A DNA stretch of 64,000 bases from Rebecca billardiae RCC1528 (taxonomy: Eukaryota; Haptophyta), in assembly GCA_965240325.2 (NCBI GenBank), contig OZ251239.1, positions 310,001 through 374,000 on the forward strand. The letters run 5' to 3'. Below the pieces are notes generated by a model. It was not told the DNA's origin. It saw nothing but the letters and a program-made list of their open reading frames with translations, and made no database searches. Of the stretch, positions 9,464-20,124 are shown in pieces (the stretch's first letter is position 1; each line of letters begins with the position of its first letter). Both the position numbers and the translations under genes were made by a program.

Positions 9464-10726
9464 TCAGTACTGAGCAGCGTCGGAGAGAACGCGCTGGACG
9501 ACCCACTTGTTGAAGGAGTGCGTGTTGGACTCAGAGTGGGCGTACACCCCAGGCCGGTAGAAGGGCGAGTTCACGCTCCGCTGCTGGTTCTCGGCGATGG
9601 AGTTGTCTTCGAGAGCTAGGACGTGCAATCGGTGCTTGTACAGCGCGAGCTTCTCCTCCGTGAAGTCGGGTGACTCGACCGTCGCGCGCGGGAGGAGCAG
9701 GCCGGTGGACAGGCGCGACTGGCCCGGGCTCGTCGAGGGCAGCATGCGCAAGAAGTAGGCGCAGTCGTGCGTCAGGTTGATCTGCAGACCAGCAAAGAAG
9801 AGGTTGGTGAAGTACGTGCCATCGCTGACGGAGGGGAAGGTAGGCTCCCCAGGCAGCGGTACGACCGACTCGTTCTCGATGTATGCGGCGATCGCGTCCC
9901 ACTCGCCCGTCGGCGCCTCGCCGTGCGCCTCCTCCACCGTGCACGCCTTCATGCTCCCGATCGTCGTCTTGTGCACCGCGTCGAGGTGGTACCACTCGCA
10001 CGTGTTGTCGAAGACAAACTTCCAGTTGCACTGCACGTCGTACTCGCGGCGGCTCACGGTGACCATGTCCTCGAGCGGCCACCGGTCGAGCACCAGGCGC
10101 GGGCAGTTCCCCAGCGAGTCCGCAAGAGGTGGTGGATCGCTGCCCTCGGCGCCGCCACCGTGCACAAACAGCAGTCCGCGATGCTCGGCGAGGTGCACGG
10201 GCACGAGTGGGAAGTCAGCCTTGCACAGCTTGCGGCCCATCTTCGGCGCACCGCGCAGGCCCCCCTTCGAGTCGTAGGTCCATGCGTGATACGGGCAAAC
10301 GATCAGGCCAGCCTTGAGCTTGCCCCGCCCCTCGGCGAGAAGCTTGGCGCCGCGGTGGCGGCACACGTTCGCGAACGCGCGCAGTTGCATGTCATCGCCG
10401 CGCACGGCGACGACAGGGCCCAGGCCGGGGAGGTCGTCGGCGAGATACTCGCCCGGCTGGGCGATCTCGTCAGCGCGCCCGAGAAACACCCACGTGCGCG
10501 CGAATATGGACTGGATCTCGGCGTCAAGCCACGCTCGTGACGTGTAGCACTCGGCCGGGAGCGTGTGCGCATCCGCGCGAGGGAGGCAGGTGCGATCGAG
10601 GGCTTCGCGCGGCGGAAGGCGCTCGCCAACCATGCTGGTGGAGAGGCTTCGAAGAGCGCAGCGGCGACCGGTCGCCCGGCCCGTCGCCGCCGCCAGCCGC
10701 GCCGCTCGGATGCTCATGGTGATCAT
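9464..10726 (-). CDS. Rieske non-heme iron oxygenase, choline-monooxygenase-like
   Basis: With the ATG at 10726 the protein has 420 residues. The frame is open upstream but that part begins at GTG, so the internal ATG is preferred (a second ATG lies three codons on). The N-terminal ~35 residues are rich in Arg, Ala and Ser, consistent with an organelle presequence. The Rieske 2Fe-2S ligands are visible as Cys122-x-His124 and Cys144-x2-His147 (CRHRG and CPYHAW). The catalytic domain shows E-x2-H-x4-H in EWYHLDAVH at about 243-251 for mononuclear iron, and a later EDNSIAENQQ supplying the Asp typical of these enzymes. The family hydroxylates or demethylates substrates such as choline, quaternary amines, sterols or aromatics; the substrate here is unknown. 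It is transcribed away from the fatty acid hydroxylase-type gene at 11448. Confidence 0.9.
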   Translation of the reverse strand: MITMSIRAARLAAATGRATGRRCALRSLSTSMVGERLPPREALDRTCLPRADAHTLPAECYTSRAWLDAEIQSIFARTWVFLGRADEIAQPGEYLADDLPGLGPVVAVRGDDMQLRAFANVCRHRGAKLLAEGRGKLKAGLIVCPYHAWTYDSKGGLRGAPKMGRKLCKADFPLVPVHLAEHRGLLFVHGGGAEGSDPPPLADSLGNCPRLVLDRWPLEDMVTVSRREYDVQCNWKFVFDNTCEWYHLDAVHKTTIGSMKACTVEEAHGEAPTGEWDAIAAYIENESVVPLPGEPTFPSVSDGTYFTNLFFAGLQINLTHDCAYFLRMLPSTSPGQSRLSTGLLLPRATVESPDFTEEKLALYKHRLHVLALEDNSIAENQQRSVNSPFYRPGVYAHSESNTHSFNKWVVQRVLSDAAQY

Positions 10727-11447
10727 ATCTTCGCGTTCCCCGGTCCGGCGGCACAAGCAAGGGTCGCGCACCCACGCCCGCGGTCCATGGCGCGCGCGCG
10801 CGCGGCGTATTATTGTACCGGCGCATCCCACTTCAAGATTGAAGATCCCACCCCGGCACGCCCGCCGCCACGCGCCCGCCCGGCCACCCACCTGGAGGGT
10901 CTGAAAGCCCTGAGATTATATTGAATCAGGCGCGGGATTGTTCGGGATGAAATGTTGCGTTAGGGATTGTTCGGGATGAAATGTTGCATTAGGGATGAAT
11001 TGAGGCGGCCGTTGGGCAGTTGCAGATTAATACGGATCCGTCCTCACCTGCTAGCAACCGGCTCTATTTATAGGGAGCGCATTCGAGCAGATATAAACCC
11101 CGTCGTTCCATTGTTCGAAAATGGGCGTCGCCGCCTTCCCGGGGGGGCTTTCAAATCAAGAGATCGATGACTTCTTATGTGACGCGCCTCGCTAATATAA
11201 TAGTACTGGTTCTCCGTCGGACGCGATTTAATCGTCGCGAAGCGCTTTTAACTTATTTTCGTGAATAGACGAACCGCTACCCGAATACTAGACGGGGAGG
11301 GCCCTCGGTGGAACGCCCTGGTACCTCGAACAGGACGACTTTGGCGCGCGTCGACGAGGCTGCCCAGCGCGCGTGTTCGGCCCTCCAGCCGATCCCACCC
11401 GCTCTGCCGCGATTCCGCGAAGCGTCACCGTCGCGTCCCCGCGCCCG
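10727..11447. promoter_or_regulatory. Shared upstream region of a divergent gene pair
   Basis: These ~720 bp separate the start codons of the Rieske oxygenase (minus) and the hydroxylase (plus). The stretch holds a short direct repeat, GGGATTGTTCGGGATGAAAT, at about 10933 and 10965, and a TATTTATAG at 11067. Promoter function is inferred from position; no core element was demonstrated. Confidence 0.4.
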
Positions 11448-12350
11448 ATGGTGCGCAGCAGCCCTGCCGAGAACCTGAAAGACCTCTGGGCCTCGGAGCC
11501 GTCCCTCCTGATCGGCCCAGCCGTCGCGTCGCTGGCGCTCGGTGCGCTTTGGACACTGCCCAGCTTCGCCGCGTTCGCTTCCGTGCGCGGCATCGAGCCG
11601 TGGGGATGGGCGCCGGCCCTGCAGTACACCGTCTTCGCGATCCTGCTGTCGTTCGGCTTCCACGGCGCGGTGAGCACGTTCGTCGAGGATGATCTCAAGC
11701 TGCAGGCCACGCCGCGCACGCCTCTCCGCTCGACCGCCACGCGCTCAACCGCCGTCCTGCTCACGTCGCTCGTGTACACCGCGTTGCCGCTCCGCCCGGT
11801 CTCGGCATCGTGGTGGGAGTTCCTCTGGACCTGCGCGCTCTACGCGGTCTTCTGGGACGCTGAGTTCTACACCCTCCACCGGCTGTCCCACCGCTACGGC
11901 TGGATGTACCGCACCGTGCACAAGCTCCACCACACGATCAAGGACCCCAACTGCTTCACGGCCTACTACGTCACGTATGCGAGCCACTTCTTGCTTGAGC
12001 AGGCCCCCACCATCGCGTGCTGCATCGCGTTCCTGCCACGCGATGCCTTCATCTTCTCGATCTACCTCGCCACGCTTAGCACGTACGTCGACCACGGCGG
12101 CTTCGACGTGAAGGACAAGAAGCTGTTCGGCGAGCTCACGTTCGGTCAAGTGCTCACCTTCCTGTACGCCAACGTTGCGCCGCTTGGCCTCGTCGAGACG
12201 TGCCACCACGACTACCACCACGAGCGCTTCAACTACAACTACTCGCTCTACTTCACCTACCTGGACAAGCTCTTCGGCACCTATCACCAGGGGCGCACGG
12301 CTCCAGCAAAGGCTGCGGCTTCAACGGCTGCTGACGACAAGGAGGATTAG
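11448..12350 (+). CDS. Fatty acid hydroxylase/sterol desaturase superfamily enzyme
   Basis: From the ATG at 11448 the protein has 300 residues; upstream in-frame codons begin at GTG and are not needed. Several hydrophobic segments indicate an integral membrane protein, probably of the ER. The three histidine clusters that bind the di-iron centre are present: HRLSH at about 144-148, HKLHH at about 158-162 and HHDYHH at about 253-258. This pattern belongs to the superfamily that includes C-4 sterol methyl oxidase, C-5 sterol desaturase, fatty acid 2-hydroxylase and carotene hydroxylase. Sequence inspection does not choose among these. The C-terminal ~20 residues are Ala/Lys-rich. It lies head to head with the Rieske oxygenase gene. 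Confidence 0.9.
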   Translation: MVRSSPAENLKDLWASEPSLLIGPAVASLALGALWTLPSFAAFASVRGIEPWGWAPALQYTVFAILLSFGFHGAVSTFVEDDLKLQATPRTPLRSTATRSTAVLLTSLVYTALPLRPVSASWWEFLWTCALYAVFWDAEFYTLHRLSHRYGWMYRTVHKLHHTIKDPNCFTAYYVTYASHFLLEQAPTIACCIAFLPRDAFIFSIYLATLSTYVDHGGFDVKDKKLFGELTFGQVLTFLYANVAPLGLVETCHHDYHHERFNYNYSLYFTYLDKLFGTYHQGRTAPAKAAASTAADDKED

Positions 12351-12773
12351 TTAGTCTTGTTTGCGGATTGAGAAGACGCGATGCCGATGGCGTCGATGGG
12401 GTTCGAGAGGTGGCTGGTGGTTCAGCCGGTGGCTGGAGCGTTACTAGTACATCGATCGATAGCTTGATAATAACATGGAGATCGGCTGGCGGATGGCGCC
12501 GTACTCTGAATCTGATTATTGATTGTCGATATGATCTGCTACTTATTGTAATACTTATTACTGATTATCGGGCTCCCGCCGCCCCGCCAGACCCGCGGCC
12601 CGTCGGGCTCGGCCGTCCGGCCCGTAAGTATGACCTAACCCTGGCAGGCGGCTATGCCGCGAATCAAGGCCTATATGACCGGCCATGACCGATGATATTG
12701 GCCGCTAGGTGGCCATGGCCGATGGATAGCGGTCGATCAGCCATCTGGCATCTCTGGCCGATGGGTATTGGCC

Positions 12774-12808
12774 GATGGCCGTCCGGCAGGCCGCGCCGGA
12801 CGGCCATC
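12774..12808. repeat. 14-bp hairpin within GGCCGATGG repeats
   Basis: GATGGCCGTCCGGC (12774-12787) is the reverse complement of 12795-12808 with a seven-base loop. A further partial copy, CCTGCCGGACGG, follows at once. Confidence 0.8.
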
Positions 12809-13932
12809 CTGCCGGACGGCACCGCGGCCACGGCGCCGTGGCGCGTGGCCGCGTGCGCACGCCACGCGGGCTGCAGCACTGTCCGAATCTGCACGGTCGT
12901 AGTCCGAGAGGGCGGCCCCGGGGCTTGGCCGACCCAACTCGGGCAACTGGTGGACTTGTTGAGCCCCAGAGTGGCGGTCTCGACCGAGCGTGGCAGGTGA
13001 CGGTGTGTGTGTGTGTGTTATTAATCTGATCAGATATTCAGAGTAATAATCATATTCAGACTATTAGCAGATGTCTATTGTAGCAAGATATCTGCGCGCC
13101 GGCCCGGCGAGTGAAGGACGCGAGGTGCAGGCGGCGAGCCCGGTGAGACTCCGAGGGCGAGTCAGCGGCCGCACCCGCGACCGCGACCGCGCCCACTCCC
13201 GCGCCCACGACCCCTACTTCTGCCACGGCACTGCCAGCAGCGCCATTGGTCTGCCGCGACGCGGCGACTGCTGCGGCAGCCTCAGGGCGAGCGGACGAGC
13301 GGTGGCTGCCGCAGCACAGTAGTCGGCTGCAAGCAGCTTCTGCGACGAAGTCATGCCCAGACAGAGTCGACGAGCTGACTGACCAGACAGCAGCTGACCT
13401 CGTTGGGGCCTGCCAGGATACGTTCTGCGCCCGAGTGGTGAATAACAGTGCGACGAAAAAGAAAATAAAGTAGTATATATGATTATTGTTATATAATACA
13501 TTTTATTCATTTGTTCGTCGTCGGCCACTGGCCGATGAACGGGCGAAAGTGGGCATCTTGTGGCCGACGGGTTGGCCGACGCAAGTCGAGGCTTGATTCG
13601 CACACAGGCAGGCGGTCTGCCCACAATTAATGGACTACTACGAATATATGATGACAGCGCCATATTAGGCGCCATATCAATAGTTAGATGGATCATCAGC
13701 CAAGTTACCGCTCCAATATGTTCATCATGATTCAGACTCTATTTCGACAACTAACTACCCAGTCTTAGTCCAGTGCCATTTTTGCATTTGTATACAGCAG
13801 GTGTCCCGCGGATCGCTGGCCCGCCGGATTCCATCCGCGGATTCGGGCAATTCGGCGCGGGATTGTGCGCTGAGACCTGAGAGTACAAGGGACGGGTAAT
13901 TGAAACACAGTAATAATAAAATAGAGTCTGAA

Positions 13933-13934
<2 letters not shown>

Positions 13935-14003
<69 letters not shown>
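13935..14003. repeat. (TA)n microsatellite, about 69 bp
   Basis: An uninterrupted TA dinucleotide run. Confidence 0.95.
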
Positions 14004-14005
<2 letters not shown>

Positions 14006-14172
14006 TTGGGAGGTCGTGACAGACGTGGTCTGATGCCCCATCATTTCTCGTAGTACTCGTAGTTGATGAAGACATCAATCAATTCCGGGGGGACGGGGGG
14101 GTTCGGAAGGGTCAAGGGACTCGGCTCGGCATGGTCCGCTTGGTTGGCTTATTCGGCTCAGGCCCAAGACGT

Positions 14173-14231
14173 AACGGAGCTACAGTTTACTACTAGAATA
14201 AGAGACGCACACAGCTCAGGCAGGCGAGATT
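14173..14231 (-). repeat. Dispersed ~50-bp repeat, copy A
   Basis: Read on the minus strand: CTCGCCTGCCTGAGCTGTG, then GCGTCTCTTATTCTAG and AGTAAACTGTAG. Related copies lie at about 53352 (+), 59943 (-) and 63895 (+). Confidence 0.75.
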
Positions 14232-14797
14232 GACGCCCGCCAACTGTCACCGCCCATGATGATGAAGCCGTCGCCGATGGTAGCGCCGCCGGAAAAATTC
14301 GTTCAGCCGTCCGCCTGCGAGGTCTGGATGAGGGCTGCGGCCACCTCGCGGCGCGCCAGCGCCCGTCGTCCTCGCCCCACCGTCGTCCACAAAACGTCGT
14401 CGTCCGAACTCGCCGACTGGGCGCCGATGCGACAGCGCGCCGACAGGATGAGGATGTAGCGGTAGGGATAATGTAGAGCCCTGGCACTGTCGGTAGGGGC
14501 CGGTCACCACGGCGAGCTGGAGCCTGCAGCCGGCAGGTCAAGTGTTAAATATACTTATTATAATTTAAATAACACCAGTGACGATATATATATAAGCTCA
14601 TCAGTATAAGTGTACCAGCCGCCAAGTGCTCGGCGTTTATTGAATAATTTATTTTAAAATAATGTTTTATAATTATATATATAATATATAATTAATAATA
14701 CCAGCAGTCGTCAGACGAAATATACGTGCGGTAAGGCCAGCGTCAGTGTTAGTAGTGTTCGAAACTAGACGCAGTCGTCATTTGCACGGCTCCGCTT

Positions 14798-16582
14798 TCA
14801 TCCTCGATTCCTCGTCCGTGCAGTCTCGGCTCTCGCCACCGTGCCATCGGCGGAGCCTGCGCGTGGCTGCAGGACCGGAGGCGGTGGCGGGGAGCCCTCG
14901 ACGACTGCCCGCTGCGACGGTAATGGCGACGCGCCTGGCCGCGCCGCCACCCGATCGGCACTTCCTTGCCCTGCCTGCGCCGACGGCCCGCCGCCGCGTG
15001 CGCGCTGCCGGGCCAGCCTGCGCGCGACCGCCGCCTCCGCGTGCAGGCGCGGCGCTTTGGGCGGCTCGACAGGCACGCCGCGTGCGTCGAGCCGAACCGG
15101 CAGCGGCTCGGGCTCGACGGGTGGCGGCTCGTCCGAGCGCAGAGCGTGCGCGCCGACCAGCGGCGCCCCGTCCACGCCCGCGCTACCGCTCCGCGACGTA
15201 CTGCGGCGGCGCGACGCTCGCGCATGCCGCAGCTTCTCGGCAAACTCGAGGGCGCGCTCGCGGGCGTGCGCGGCGCGCGCTTCGCGCTCCTCCTGCGCCT
15301 TGCGCATCTTGGCGACGATGTCGTTCTCGCTGGGGGCGCCGCCCTGGCAGCGGCGGAGGCAGCGGTCGCCCATCGTCCCCGCGATGTCCACGAGCGCGCT
15401 CACCAGCAGCGCCGTCACCCCGAGCGCGAGCAGGTAGAACCACAGGCCCCACGTTGCAAAGTGCTCGATCGAGGGCGAGAGGTCGCCCAGCCCGATGGTC
15501 GTGAACGTGATCAGCGAGAAGTAGAAGGCGTCGCCGACGCTCCAGCCCTCGGCGGCGGCGTTGAGCAGGCTCGAGCTGAGCAGCATGAGCACCGCGAGGC
15601 ACACCGCCGTGTACCAGCGGTACGACGCCATGCTCTGGCTCAGCACCGCCTGCTTGAGCGCCGGACGCTTCGCGAGCGCGTGCGAAAAGGCCGCGTATGT
15701 GACGTGCTGCTCGGAGGCGTGCGCGCCCTCGGTGCTGGGGGAGGCATGCGGCGCAGCGTGGCCGGCCTCGGCGCGCGCCGCGCCCTGCGCGCCCACCGCC
15801 CCGCCGCCGCCCTCCGCCTCCGCCTCCGCCTCCGCCTCCGCCTCCTTCGCGTCCTCCATCAGCTGCTCGAACTGCGCAAGCGTGAGGCGCGCGTCGAGTG
15901 ACGTGAGCATCTGCGCCATCTCGTCGCGCGAGAGCGAGCCCGAGCTGTCGACGTCGAAGAGGTCGAAGGCCATCTTGAGCCGGTCGACGCGCATGAGCGC
16001 GAACGCCGTCAGCTCGACCAGCGAGACCAGCCGCTCCGCCAGCTTCACGTACGTCGTCGCCGTGATCGCGATCCCCAGCGGTGCGTACACGCACGCAAAC
16101 GCGCGCCCCGCGCCCGTCTGCGGCGTGAACGAGCCGTAGCCGATGGTGGTCATCAGCGTGAAGGAGAAGAGCGCGGCGCCGTCGAAGGACCAGTTCACGC
16201 TCCACGGCTTTCTCCACGTCTCGTCGCCGATGTACCCCTCGAGCTGAGCGAACAGCTCGGGCTCAGTCCGCTCCTCAACCGCGAGCAGCACGTCGCGCCG
16301 AGCGCGCCGCTCCTGCACCTCGGCGGGGAGCTCGAGGAAGGGGAAGACGCACGCGCCCATGTACAGGTAGAGCACAAATATCGCGAGCCAGCGCAGCAGC
16401 GCCATCACCTCGGGCAGCCTGCGGCACGAGAAGCGTGCGCCGATCAGCACGACAAGGTAGAGGCCCGTGAGCTGGCCCGCGTGGTTGAGCACGTCGCCCG
16501 TGATGTGGTTGCGGTGCATCATCTGCTCGTCATCGACGACGTCTTCCTCGGGTGCGTGCAGGAGCGTCGGGTGGTTCCCCAT
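14798..16582 (-). CDS. Two-pore-domain potassium channel with EF hand
   Basis: From the ATG at 16582 the protein has 594 residues; the upstream extension in the frame looks like spacer. It reads as two pore modules. Pore 1 has the selectivity filter TTIGYGSF near residues 143-150, and pore 2 has TTIGLGDL near 357-364, each preceded and followed by membrane segments. Between them, in the cytosolic linker, is an EF-hand calcium loop DVDSSGSLSRDE at about 208-219, then an acidic Ala/Glu repeat stretch. After the last membrane segment comes a ~170-residue Arg/Pro/Ala-rich tail. Family knowledge says such channels set K+ leak and membrane potential; the EF hand suggests calcium control. Plant TPK channels usually carry EF hands at the C terminus, so the linker position is unusual. 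Confidence 0.88.
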   Translation of the reverse strand: MGNHPTLLHAPEEDVVDDEQMMHRNHITGDVLNHAGQLTGLYLVVLIGARFSCRRLPEVMALLRWLAIFVLYLYMGACVFPFLELPAEVQERRARRDVLLAVEERTEPELFAQLEGYIGDETWRKPWSVNWSFDGAALFSFTLMTTIGYGSFTPQTGAGRAFACVYAPLGIAITATTYVKLAERLVSLVELTAFALMRVDRLKMAFDLFDVDSSGSLSRDEMAQMLTSLDARLTLAQFEQLMEDAKEAEAEAEAEAEGGGGAVGAQGAARAEAGHAAPHASPSTEGAHASEQHVTYAAFSHALAKRPALKQAVLSQSMASYRWYTAVCLAVLMLLSSSLLNAAAEGWSVGDAFYFSLITFTTIGLGDLSPSIEHFATWGLWFYLLALGVTALLVSALVDIAGTMGDRCLRRCQGGAPSENDIVAKMRKAQEEREARAAHARERALEFAEKLRHARASRRRSTSRSGSAGVDGAPLVGAHALRSDEPPPVEPEPLPVRLDARGVPVEPPKAPRLHAEAAVARRLARQRARGGGPSAQAGQGSADRVAARPGASPLPSQRAVVEGSPPPPPVLQPRAGSADGTVARAETARTRNRG

Positions 16583-16934
16583 CCTGCCCACCCCCGCGCG
16601 CGCTCGAGCGCGCGCGGGCCGCCGGTGGGTGTGATGAGCAGGGCACGTTTGGGCAGCAGCCAAGCAGCCCACCGCTCGCCACTGCAGCTGCACACCTCCA
16701 CCGGGGCGGCGTGATGGCTGTGAATATGGCGGCGCCGTTCAGCCGAGATCGATGATTGGTCACAGCCCAACGGACGAATACAGCGCGCTGAGCAACCACC
16801 GACGAGCTCGTCGCGTCCCGAAGACGAAGTGCGTGTTGTCGTGCGGCATGCGGCTCTTCCTTCGAGCCGTGCGCGAGCTCTTGCTGCGCGTTTCAGTCGT
16901 CTCACGCGCCCCCCTCTTCCTTGCGCTCCTGAAG
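16583..16934. promoter_or_regulatory. Shared upstream region, K+ channel and GST genes
   Basis: Only 352 bp separate the two start codons, so both promoters must lie in this interval or overlap the genes. An inverted repeat, CGCGCGCTCGAGCGCGCGCG, lies at about 16596-16615. Function is inferred from position only. Confidence 0.4.
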
Positions 16935-17663
16935 ATGGACAGGAAGATTGAGATCGGATACTGGGGGATCCGCGGCCTTGCGGCGCCGCTGCGCATGATG
17001 TGCGTGTACAAGTCGGCAAACTGGGTGGACGTCGCCTACAACACCTCACGCAAGGCGGATGGCAGCTGGGACCAGGACGGCTGGTTCGAGGAGGCTAAGC
17101 CCAAACTGCGCGAGATGAACCCCCTCATCAACCTGCCATACGTGAAGACGGGCGACGACGAGATCGTGTCGCAGTCGAACGCGTGCCTGCTCTACCTCTC
17201 CCGCCGCTTCGGCCTCGCCGGTCTGACAGAGCGTGAGCAGAGCGACAACGAGCAGTGCCTCTTCCAGGTCTTCGATCTTCGTAACGACCACATCGCTCTC
17301 GTGTACACGGACTCTGAGCTCGAGAGCGCGGAGAGCCCCACCGCGCACTTTGACGCCAACAAGGGCGCGTACCTCGAGAGCACGGTGCCGACGCACTACG
17401 CCAAGTTCGAGGCGTGGCTGGGGAAGTACGGCCGCAAGTTCCTGGTCAAGGACGAGCCGCTCGCCGCGGACTTCCACCTGTGGGAGATGCTCGACCAGCA
17501 CGAGGCCTTGGCGAAGAGTCTCAGCAAGCCGTCGCTGCTGGACGGCTACCCGCAGCTCAAACGGTACTACGCGGACTTCCGGTCCCTCCCGCAGATGAAG
17601 CCCTACTTCGACTCGCCGATGAGCAAGTACCCCATCAACCTGCCCATGGCTACGTTCATGTAG
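16935..17663 (+). CDS. Glutathione S-transferase, mu-type
   Basis: The chosen ATG at 16935 gives 242 residues; an in-frame ATG at 16752 would add 61 residues that do not resemble the family and may be 5' leader or a targeting extension. The N-terminal thioredoxin-like domain starts IEIGYWGIRGLAAPLR, which matches the mu/sigma signature with Tyr as the catalytic residue that activates glutathione. QSNACLLYLSRR corresponds to the glutathione-contacting helix (the usual Q-S-x-A/N motif). The C-terminal all-helical domain includes FEAWLGKYG and ADFHLWEMLDQH. Length fits mu-class enzymes. The role is conjugation of glutathione to electrophiles in the cytosol. Divergently paired with the two-pore K+ channel. 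Confidence 0.93.
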   Translation: MDRKIEIGYWGIRGLAAPLRMMCVYKSANWVDVAYNTSRKADGSWDQDGWFEEAKPKLREMNPLINLPYVKTGDDEIVSQSNACLLYLSRRFGLAGLTEREQSDNEQCLFQVFDLRNDHIALVYTDSELESAESPTAHFDANKGAYLESTVPTHYAKFEAWLGKYGRKFLVKDEPLAADFHLWEMLDQHEALAKSLSKPSLLDGYPQLKRYYADFRSLPQMKPYFDSPMSKYPINLPMATFM

Positions 17664-17699
17664 GCCCCGTGTTGAACTGCGGCTGACGTGGATGGGAAG

Positions 17700-20100
17700 C
17701 ACGCGCGACGATGACACTGCTGCGGACTAGTCGGCGCGCTGATGATATACAGGCCAATCGCGGGCAATAAGAAGTCAGAGGTCTCACGGCTAGTTTCGGT
17801 TTCTTAGCCGTTCGGTAGCCCGAGCGCCTACGGAGTCTCCGTTTCTTAGCTAGGTCCGCCCGCCGCGCAGGCGCGGGGCGGGCGCAGGGGGGCAGAGCCT
17901 CTCCGCAGTCGGAGCCCCCCGCCGAGTGGCCGCTGACGGTCTTTAGGCCCGGCCGGCGAGGCGCCGAGAAAATTTTGGCGGGCTTTTTTGAGCAAATCTG
18001 GCATATGATGTTGCATGGATGCTGCGGTGCACTGGCCAGGAGTCAGTCATCAGGAGAAGTCGGGCCTTGGCCTGTACTCGTAGTCGGGCCGCGCACCGCG
18101 TCCCCGACGCGGGCCGACTGCGGCCTCGCCCTCGGCGGACCACTCCGCACTCGTCAGCCGGGACGACGTAGTCCCGGGTTCTTAGTGTGACTATGCGTAT
18201 AGCGCGAACCAGCCAATCGCTAGTCTCAGTTTCTAGGCCAGATCCGCAGATAGCAAGCCCCAGTTTCTTAACGTGACAGCTCCCGTTATTGCCCGCGATT
18301 GCCTGTATGTATGATGATGCTCGGACAGCTCCGGGTAACTGCGTTGCACTGATGATTATTGACGATATTGATATGATTCTTGAATGATGAGTGATGACCG
18401 CGCTGCCGAGAGCACTCACACTACATATATATGTATATATACACATATATATAATATACGTCTCACTCGGAAGTCGCGCAGACCGCTCGTCGAGCCGAGT
18501 AGACTCTGAGTTAGTAGTCGCCATGTCTCGGACTCGGTCCGAGATATGCATATCATATAGTTATTGCATGATGCTCAATCAGCATCAAATAATCTGTCAA
18601 TCCTCATGCGGCGTAGACGACCCGGACCGATCGGTACTGCGCGATGCAGGCTAGCTCAAGTCTGAGTGAGACTGAACGTGCCGTGCAGCACGCGGCCACG
18701 AGTGGCCTGCCAGTCAGTCGCTCAGGCGCTGTCAGCGTCGCCGGCGCCGCCCGGCGCGCAGCCTACCCGAGCAGCAGCAGCATCTTCTCAGACGAATCAG
18801 AATTCAGAATATTGTTCGATCATCATCATCGGATGATATCCACATCAGTCATCAGCGCAGACTGGCCAGTGCAGGGCTGGAGGCTTCGGCAGCCGGTCTG
18901 ATCACGGTCCGGAGCCCGTTATTATAAAGGGGAATTTATAAACTCTATTTTTTGTCTAATCAGGAGCCAGGCTGCTGACGATAAGACTCGTGAGGATAAT
19001 AATTTATTATACGTATAACTATATATATTATACAATTGACCGCAGCAGTCATGTCATCCGACAGTGTATGCCTAGATGCCGATGCTGATGCCGGCCGTAC
19101 TGCTGATAGGCGCGGTGCTTTTCAAATATCACGGCTGGAGGCACGGATCTCACTACAGTGGCGAGTGATCTATACTATCGACAATCGGCAACCCCAAGCC
19201 CCGAGCCGCGGGTATCCTAATCCGGGGCTGCCCGCATCGACATTCGACATGTATGTAACGTCCGTCTGCACCGCCCTCCGCCCGGGCTCCGGGGCGGGCC
19301 TCCTTCGCCCCGGCGGCGCCTGGTCGCTTCCCGGCGGTGTGGACCTGACAGCCTGTCGCCGCCACACGCGCGGTAGCTGTAGCCGTAGGGAGGATGTAGA
19401 CTTCTTCTTCAGTCTAACACGCGCTACTACCCGATTTCGTCTTAGCAGCTCAGTCCGACGGTCCGCTGGACCGCATCTGGCGCCGCGGCCGTGCGTCTAC
19501 GGGGCACGACCTGTACGCTCTCGCTGCACTGCCGCTGCGGCACGCGCCACGGTGACCTTGCGCACTCAGCGAGCATGCCATGCGTATCGACGAATGCCTA
19601 CCTCCGGTAGCCTATTGCAGGACACTGCTCGTTGATAGCAAGAAGTGGTAGTTGCTGAGTTGCATCTCCAAGCGAGCGCTTTTCGCATGAGGCCGTCGAC
19701 CGCCATTCGGCCGTCGTCCGACCGCACTTTATTTGCGGTTTTAAAAAAGCCACCAGCATAAAGCTCCCCACGCCGACGACGGGCGGCGCCGAGGTTCACC
19801 AAACGCCTGGCCGCGTGTCTACTGTCGGCCGCAAAATCAGCGATACGCGGTACAATCACGATTCACGAATCACGAACCGCGATGAGTCTCTGCAATTGTG
19901 ACTACGACCCTAAGTAGATACAAAGTAGGAGGCTGCAGCCGCCCGTTGGCCCTTGAAATGCCGCCGCCGGCGCCCGCGCACGCACGCGCAAAAGGCTTTG
20001 CACTACAACTGGAAAAGGCGCGCTCACCCCCGCCGCACTTTCATCGTGCCGCCGCCAAGTCGGACGCCCAAACCGCTCCAACGAGGCGCACGGCGTGCAC
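17700..20100. other. Intergenic, no supported gene
   Basis: Mixed GC- and AT-rich DNA with TATATA tracts at about 18424-18455 and 19018-19035. It contains the segment near 18870-18953 that matches the DNA upstream of the RWP-RK gene. ORFs here lack protein-like content. Confidence 0.5.
18870..18953 (-). repeat. Inverted copy of the RWP-RK gene's upstream region
   Basis: Read on the minus strand this segment gives AAATTCCCCTTTATAA, ACGGGCTCCGG, GTGATCAGAC and GCCGAAGCCTCCAGCCCT in order, matching 27545-27622 with small gaps. It is either a fragment of a duplicated gene or two copies of a short dispersed repeat. Confidence 0.7.
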
Positions 20101-20124
20101 GCGCGGCGCCCGGCGCACAGGGTG

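Larger units (their letters stand above)
12360..14150. other. Intergenic with simple repeats, no supported gene
   Basis: Contains repeated GGCCGATGG motifs at 12680-12780, a hairpin at 12774-12808, a short GT run near 13002 and the TA microsatellite listed separately. Short ORFs have no recognisable protein content. Confidence 0.5.

Noticed and set aside
15183-16217. 344-codon ORF in a second minus-strand frame over the K+ channel
   Set aside because: Frame shadow of the channel gene; Arg/Ala/Gly-rich without domains.
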